Below, in pieces: positions 58,191 through 64,000 of a stretch of DNA of 64,000 bases; within the stretch, counting starts at the first letter, position 1, and each line of letters opens with the position of its first letter. The position numbers and the translations under genes are program-made. The stretch is from Gadus chalcogrammus (lineage: Eukaryota; Chordata; Actinopteri; Gadiformes; Gadidae), in assembly GCF_026213295.1 (NCBI RefSeq), contig NC_079432.1, positions 11,127,812 through 11,191,811 on the forward strand, in the 5' to 3' direction. A model generated the notes under the pieces. The model searched no databases, had not been told where the DNA came from, and saw nothing but the letters and a program-made list of their open reading frames with translations.

Positions 58191-59910
58191 TTCCCAACAC
58201 AGTTGCATTGGAGCAAACTACCTTCCAGGCTACCAGGTGAAAGGCTCCCAACACAGTTGCGTTGAAGCAAACTACCTTCCAAGCTACCAGGTGAAACGCT
58301 CCCAACACAGTTGCGTTGGAGCAAACTAGCTTCCAGGCTACCAGGTGAAACGCTCCCAACACAATTGCATTTGCTGTACAGTCAGTATGTTTACATACAC
58401 ATCTTATAGCCATAGGTAGACTATACTCCCCAATTGGCCAACTGCAATTGTCCGAGTACATATTTCAGATTATATTGCACAGAATAAAACCACATTGCAA
58501 TGACTTAAAATCGTAGTGCATAGAATTGCAAAGAATTGAAATCTTAGTGCATTGAATTGCAAAGAAATAAAATCGTATAATGCATAGAATTGCAAAGAAT
58601 TAAAATCTTGGTGCATAGAATTGCAAAGAATTAAAATCGTATAATGCATAGAACTGCAAAGAATGAAAAATCGTAGTGCATAGAATTGCAAATAATAAAA
58701 ATCATATAGAGCATAGAATTGCAAATAATTAAAATCGTAGTGCATAGAATTGCAAATAATTAAAATCGTAGTGCATAGAATTGCAAAGAATTAGAATCGT
58801 AGTGCATAGAATTGCAAAGAATTAAAACCGTCTTGCATAGAATCAAACCACATTGCAAGGAATTAAAATCATTTAGCAGCACAGAATAAAACCACATTGA
58901 AGTATGAAGCAGCAGTAGCCTACAAGTTCAGCAGCAGTCAACAATTTGCAAATGTATGGAAAGTTGTAAAAAGGAAAGATTCAAAAAAGGGAGAATGTAG
59001 AGTAGGCCTACTGTGTGGATGTGTAAATCAACTAATAATCCATCTCCTAAATTCAAACCTACCAAGCCAAAAACCAACAATTGAAACCAAACCATAACAT
59101 GCCCGCAGTCATTCGTCTAGTGAAGTCAGTCTGACAGCTTTTCATGCACCAGTCCAGTGGGGTTACGGGTGGAGCGAAAAAAAACAACATTGTGGAAGTT
59201 TGAGGTCACAACTTCACACTCGCCCTGATTTCGGTTTGCCAGACATCCGTTCTGGGTTTTTCCCAGTTCTTCCAGTTCTTTGTGGATTCCTGAGGGAGGT
59301 GAAGCATCGGCAGAAGGTGCTGTGACATCAAATTGTAAACTCCAGAATTGCACCGATGTCATTTCCACTAGGGATGTTCTGTAGTCCAGTGGTGCTGTGA
59401 AACAAAAAAGCAATTGGCGAAAATAGTTGCATTCGCCAATTCGTATACTTACCATTTAACTTGCGCTTGTTTGCTTTCACCAATTCCAATTTTGCCCAAA
59501 CGTTGAACTTTCACAATAGTTGCAGGTGTTCTTCCATTTTGCGTCCAGTTTCATGAGCACACCCTTCCCAGCGTTGGTAAAGTCATTCGTCCCCCGTTAG
59601 GCCTCATACAAACACGTGCAACAATGCTCTCAAAAACAACCTACAACACTGCACTAAACTTAGAATGAGCCAAAACCAAACAGACGAGCGGTAAAATCCA
59701 GGTTAAGTTAAGGGGAAAGAATATAGCGATGTGTGTGTGCGGTGGACACATTCTGAAAACAGCAGCCAAACACAACCAAACAACTTCAACCAGCTCAAGG
59801 AATAACAAACGATTGGTGACTTGCATGCGGGGGTCCTCGCTCCCCCGTTGGTGGCCACGTTGTCCGGATTGTTCAGTCAAAAGCGCACAAAAAACCAACA
59901 ATCAACCGCG
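58191..59910. repeat. Macrosatellite unit 7 (full, 1.72 kb)
   Basis: Only about 3.5 copies of the 54-bp repeat (58191-58376), then b, c, d and e/f. The f block lacks the GTTGTTGTTG patch seen in other full units. The array ends exactly where the next 54-bp block would begin. Confidence 0.92.
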
Positions 59911-60410
59911 GGACCATTTTAATTCGCGTTTGGGAGCAACGCCAAAATATTCATCCCGCACGTCCGGGGCGACACAGGTGAACTCAATTAATAGCTAATG
60001 AGAACGAGAACGGGATGGCTGTGACAAGCCAGAACCTCGAGCCGATAAAGAGTTTCCCTCCGTATCGAACGCAGCGCATGAAAAGCCTTTCTAGAATAAA
60101 AGTGATCAAATATGAATGTAGCCTACCTTTTCTATTTAGTATTTGGGTCGCATACGAACTAGGTATAATGAAGCCATTTGATTATTGCAATTATTGATAT
60201 CTACTGTTTGGTTTATTAATCTGTCTTGTCGGGCTCTCATTAACCCCTTCATAACAAGGTAAGCGATCTCCCAAATTGATGAAAACCAAATCTGTTATTG
60301 ATTGTCCCTCTCTATTGTGAGGCTTTACCCCAAATAAATGCAACAGTGCCCAGGTCAATCCAAACCCGGGATATATTATATTCAAGAATTTAATTATTTA
60401 TCGTGTTTAC
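59911..60410. other. Right flank of the macrosatellite, no gene
   Basis: Single-copy sequence. Just after the boundary, CGCGTTTGGGAGCAACGCC and GACACAGGTGAACTC loosely resemble parts of the 54-bp unit in the right order. Confidence 0.5.
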
Positions 60411-60413
60411 GTG

Positions 60414-60528
<115 letters not shown>

Positions 60529-60698
60529 GAACCCAAGATGAGGTGTCCTCTACTTTATATTCCTCACACTTCACACAAAGTTGTCCCACTATTGGCATTA
60601 CCTGCAGATGAATAATTAACAAAAGGGGAAATAATAAAATAAAAGCCTATGTCTAAAAGTAAACATGACAACATTTAAAATAATTTAATGTAAGTAGT

Positions 60699-60699
60699 A

Positions 60700-60726
<27 letters not shown>
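60699..60726. repeat. (TA)n microsatellite
   Basis: TA run followed by GAGAGAGAG. Confidence 0.9.
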
Positions 60727-60736
<10 letters not shown>

Positions 60737-60739
60737 TAT

Positions 60740-61721
60740 TATATTATTGTGTTATAAAATAGACATCAAAAAGTTTGCGGGATATGTATATAGACATGTA
60801 TGTTCAAGGAGGCCTGTTTATTATTTTAGTCACACATAATGTGACATCAACATGCATTAGTTACCAATTTGTTTGCTACTGTTGTATTTGCTGTTTTGGA
60901 CATTGGACGGCTTTGGCAGAAGATTAACCCTCTATATTGATCCAACAGTTGTCTGAATCACACTGCATTCGTAGGTAATATGAACCCCATGTATTTAAGT
61001 TGGAGCTGTTCTACGATATTCTGAAGAGAATAGTTTTACTGTCTTACTGTACATTTCGGTGGGGTAATCAGGTGCTTAATACCCAGCAAAACAGAGGGAC
61101 AAAACTCTTTTTCACCATTAATGTTTGTATACGTTTGGTTCTAAAGAAAGTCCAAATCATGACAGACGCAAATTGGTTGACTCTCAATATAAAACAGTTT
61201 GCAATAAAGACTATTAATGTTAGTTAATTAATGTGCATTATTATAGACATTTTTCACACAGGTGTCATCGTAGGACCATCAGAGCTCTCTTGCCCCGGTA
61301 CGTTAAAGGAGCACACCCATAATTAGTGTTATGTCCTACGAGGACGCCTCTGTGAAAAAGGTACATGGTGCATATCATATTGCCAAACACCAATACAAAT
61401 GCCTTTGTGTGATTATTTTTATATTGTATTGTATTATGAGTCAGTGAAGTATGCGTGGAGAGTGGTTTGGGGAGGACAGGATGGCCCTGTGCACTATTGA
61501 GGCCGATCCAGCGGTGTTCCCAAATACACCTCCTGCAGAGATAAACAAAGCTTTCTGACCCATTGCACCCACCATGTCCTCGTCGGGCCAATGATTGACT
61601 CATGATTAAGACCTATCTTATTTGTCTTAATGACACGGCCAAAAGCCCCCCAAATAGAAGGCACGGTCGGTACCTGAGGACCATAGTTGGCTCGCTATGA
61701 ACTGTTAGCCAGGGCCTCGCC
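60740..61721. promoter_or_regulatory. plg: Upstream region of plg
   Basis: No gene recognised. The promoter and 5' UTR of plg must lie in the right-hand part. Liver-factor sites were not assigned. Confidence 0.35.
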
Positions 61722-61770
61722 ATGGATTTGTACAAAACGACGCTGCTTCTGGGAGCGCTGCTCTGCACCG
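61722..61770 (+). CDS. plg: plg exon 1: signal peptide
   Basis: ATG in context CGCCATGG, reading MDLYKTTLLLGALLCT plus one base, then GTAAGA. Hydrophobic secretory signal. Confidence 0.88.
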
Positions 61771-64000
61771 GTAAGACCCATCACATGGAGATTCCTATAG
61801 CATGCCCTCCGAAGAGTATAGGATAATCAGGGGGGATTCAATCACGGGAGACTCAAGACCGACTTTAATATGTTATGGTCAGATTTGACCCGATGACCTC
61901 TATGTATTTGTCGATGGCATTAACAAATTCCCTACAGTAATGATGCCGTCAATATATATTTTTTCATCTCCTCATTCTAATTAGATTGAATTGACATTCC
62001 TGGAATAATGACAAACGTAACCTGAAAGCGATATCCACAAAAAAGTACCTCTGGTTTAATAAATGGAGGATGCTTATAGCAAGTCGACTGCTTAGATCAA
62101 TATCTGTATTCATTATTCTAAAAAAGAACAGCTTTTCATAACTTTGTGTTTAAATACGAGAGCTACTTATCTGATAGTATAATAAACCACAACTGTTAAA
62201 GTTAGTGGTGTATAATGAAAATATCTGATATTTTATCAGATGTCTTCATACACTTAGTACGCATCATTTCACCATTAATTACTAAACAAAGACCGATGAA
62301 CCAACACAACAGCAACAATTCCTATATTCTTCCAAAAGGGGAGAGGCCACACCATGTAAGTCCTTTATCATATCCAATATCACGCCTCCTATCCGCGTGG
62401 TGATGACACTCAGCTCCATGCATCCCTCTAAAGAGGCCAGAGGTCTCAGGTCTAATGACTCCCCGTGGAGCGTTCAGCCTCAACCATGTTGCAACCTGTC
62501 GCTGCCTGCTTAGTTAGTGAACTGTGCCTTGCCAGGCCATTGCATCACTTCACAAACAATGCAGTAATAGTAGCCATCCTGCGAGAGCTCAGTCCCACGT
62601 CCCCGCTCAAGGTTTGTTCTAGTTTGTGTTTTGTGACCTCGGCCCTCATTAGCGGCATGATAGTGTGCGACTCTTTGTAGAACGGACAGTGTTTAATTTT
62701 TATGTGTTTTGCATTGTCAAATAGGCTACTGTTAACGTTTCATAAAGAGCTATGAGTTAGTATGGCAATGTCCATGTTTAATCCAACTGGGATAGAAGGC
62801 TGAATACATTTAGAAAAATAAAGGTGTACCATACCAAGTTGCATGTCAAAAGCCTGCCTATGTCATGCCATTGACCAGCTGGCATCAACACAATATTTGA
62901 AACACTGATAGAATTCTCAGAAATATCTTGAAAAAAACACAAATCATTCTTTCAAACAATGATTCTTCGACTTAACCAATTCATCTTCAATCAAGACACT
63001 CTTCTAAATCCATATCCATCGTCATTCATTATCGTATAGGCCCATTGACACATTTTGTTCTTTGCTGTTCCTGTTTCTTTCAGGTTTGTTCCACAAGTTA
63101 ATTTCAGGTCGGGTTTGTTAACATTTTGGACCTGTGTGTGTGTGTGTGCGTAATGAAGGCTCCAAACATGTGACGTGTTGTTGTTGAGGTTGTTGCTGTT
63201 GTTGTTGTAGCTGCAGTCTTCGGGGACATCCAGGACAACTACTCCAAGACGGAGGGGGCGTGGATCATCTCGCTGCGTAGACGAGAGTACGCCGTTAACT
63301 CGCTGGAAGAGTGCGGCGCCAAATGTGACACAGAGACGAACTTTGTATGCAAGTACGTATCCATAAAAACAGCCCTATATCCTCTAATGATTCCAGTCAC
63401 CGCAGCTCTACACGATGGTATGATCCGGAAGCTTGCCACACACGGGTCATCTCTCTGCCTCTCTGCAGGTCCTTCATGTACATAGAGAAGGACACAGAGT
63501 GTTGGACAGCGGAGGATAACTCCAAAACAGAGCGGGTTATGCGCAGAGCCAGCGCAGCTCTGTACGAGAATAAAGGCAGGTTGCCCTTCTTCTCTCCTGT
63601 CTCTCTCTCTATCTCTCTGTATCTGTCTTGGTCTTTGTCTCCATCTCCCTGTCCCTAAGTTAAAAGCATCCTAATTTAGTGTCTTATAAATCATTGCATG
63701 CAGAGTGTAAACTTATTTGTTCAGATTGCATCTTGGCCCATACAAAATAAAGGCCCTCTTGAAATGTAGCTCTTGAGGTTTGCTTATTGATGAATTGTAT
63801 GTACTTGCATGATTATTTTACTTTTTGGGTTGTATCAACATGTATCATCGTATCATACGCTTTAGTGCATAAGTCACTTTGGCTTCAGCCAAATGTAATG
63901 TAATGTAATAAAATACCAACCTTTTTGGTCTGATAATAAATGATGTACCTCTTTAGAATGTACAGATTATGTACTGTCTGATCATAAGGTCTCAATAGAT
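61722..64000 (+). CDS. plg: plg: plasminogen, 5' part (gene-level entry, truncated by window end)
   Basis: Zymogen of plasmin, the secreted fibrin-degrading serine protease. Three exons are seen: 61722-61770 (signal peptide), 63211-63352 and 63469-63575 (PAN/apple domain). Joined they read DNYSKTEGAWIISLRRREYA, SLEECGAKCDTETNFVCKSF and CWTAEDNSKTERVMRRASAA, matching human plasminogen's N-terminal domain in spacing and in the cysteines C-x3-C...C...C. HGF has a related domain, but the EECGAKC and early-exon layout fit plasminogen better. Kringles and protease are outside the window. Phases run 1, 2, 1. Confidence 0.9.
61771..63210 (+). other. plg: plg intron 1
   Basis: 1.44-kb intron ending in a GTTGTTGTTGTAG tract before exon 2. 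No additional gene seen. Confidence 0.8.
63211..63352 (+). CDS. plg: plg exon 2: PAN domain, first part
   Basis: Acceptor GTTGTTGTAG, donor AA/GTACGT in phase 2. Holds the first three PAN cysteines. Confidence 0.92.
63469..63575 (+). CDS. plg: plg exon 3: PAN domain, second part
   Basis: Acceptor CTCTCTGCAG. Reads KSFMYIEKDTECWTAEDNSK to LYENK plus one base. Ending at AAAG/GCAGGT keeps the phase-1 border expected here and gives a GC donor. The alternative GT four bases on (63580) would give another phase. Confidence 0.85.
63576..64000 (+). other. plg: plg intron 3 (continues beyond the window)
   Basis: Starts with GC instead of GT if the exon end above is right, followed by a CT-rich stretch (63590-63655). 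Near 63862-63912, AAGTCACTTTGGCTTCAGCC and repeated AATGTAATGT resemble the tail of a fish SINE. Confidence 0.6.

Larger units (their letters stand above)
47824..59910. repeat. Hierarchical macrosatellite (12.1 kb, seven higher-order units)
   Basis: Each unit has the same order: (a) a 54-bp minisatellite containing GCGTTGGAGCAAACTACCTT and CCAGGTGAAACGCTCCCAAC; (b) a single-copy link with TGTACAGTCAGTATGTTTAC and GGTCGACTATACTCCCCAAT; (c) an AT-rich 31-33 bp minisatellite of GCATAGAATTGCAAAGAATT and AAAATCGTAGT; (d) a single-copy block with GAAGTATGAAGCAGCAGTAG. In full units only, block (e/f) follows, running to AACAATCAACCGCG. Units 1, 2, 4 and 7 are full; units 3, 5 and 6 lack e/f with the same junction. 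No transposon ends or known satellite family recognised. Confidence 0.95.

Noticed and set aside
47824..59910. CRISPR-like appearance of the repeat array
   Set aside because: The 54-bp units are contiguous with no unique spacers, and the genome is clearly eukaryotic.

Overview
This 64-kb window is vertebrate nuclear DNA and almost certainly comes from a teleost fish. It has spliced genes with GT-AG introns, fish-type interspersed repeats and very many long, uninterrupted dinucleotide repeats. The extreme density of (CA/GT)n tracts, several over 100 bp, would suit a cod-like (gadiform) genome, but that is a guess from style and not a match. No prokaryotic features are present.

Layout: (1) 1-24.9 kb holds begain, the postsynaptic guanylate-kinase-associated protein, on the + strand. 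Six coding exons join in frame from an ATG at 12752 to a stop at 23957, and a second possible first exon lies at 721. Introns and upstream DNA are full of simple repeats. (2) 26.9-28.5 kb holds an rdh14-like retinol dehydrogenase on the - strand, complete in two exons. (3) 30.9-37.6 kb holds a complete 16-exon single-pass type I cytokine receptor of the gp130/CSF3R/IL12RB2 class (805 residues) on the + strand. It has a tRNA-derived SINE and a probable solo LTR in its introns. (4) 38.7-42.8 kb is a broken DIRS-type (tyrosine-recombinase) retrotransposon on the - strand, cut by a 537-bp Harbinger-like MITE with a TAA target duplication. (5) 42.8-47.8 kb is repeat-rich, with a frameshifted Myb/SANT-like fragment and three unassigned exon-like pieces on the - strand. 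(6) 47.8-59.9 kb is a hierarchical macrosatellite of seven units, built from a 54-bp minisatellite, a roughly 31-bp AT-rich minisatellite and conserved single-copy blocks. (7) 61.7 kb to the end is the 5' end of plasminogen (plg) on the + strand: signal peptide exon and the two exons of the PAN/apple domain. The kringle and protease exons lie beyond the window.

The genes do not form a pathway or operon. They are independent loci for a synaptic scaffold, retinoid redox, cytokine signalling and fibrinolysis. The least explained part is the 12-kb macrosatellite. It shows nested duplication, reading frames kept open by a 54-bp (18-codon) unit, and a conserved - strand cassette with splice-like signals. 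I found no protein homology for it by eye.
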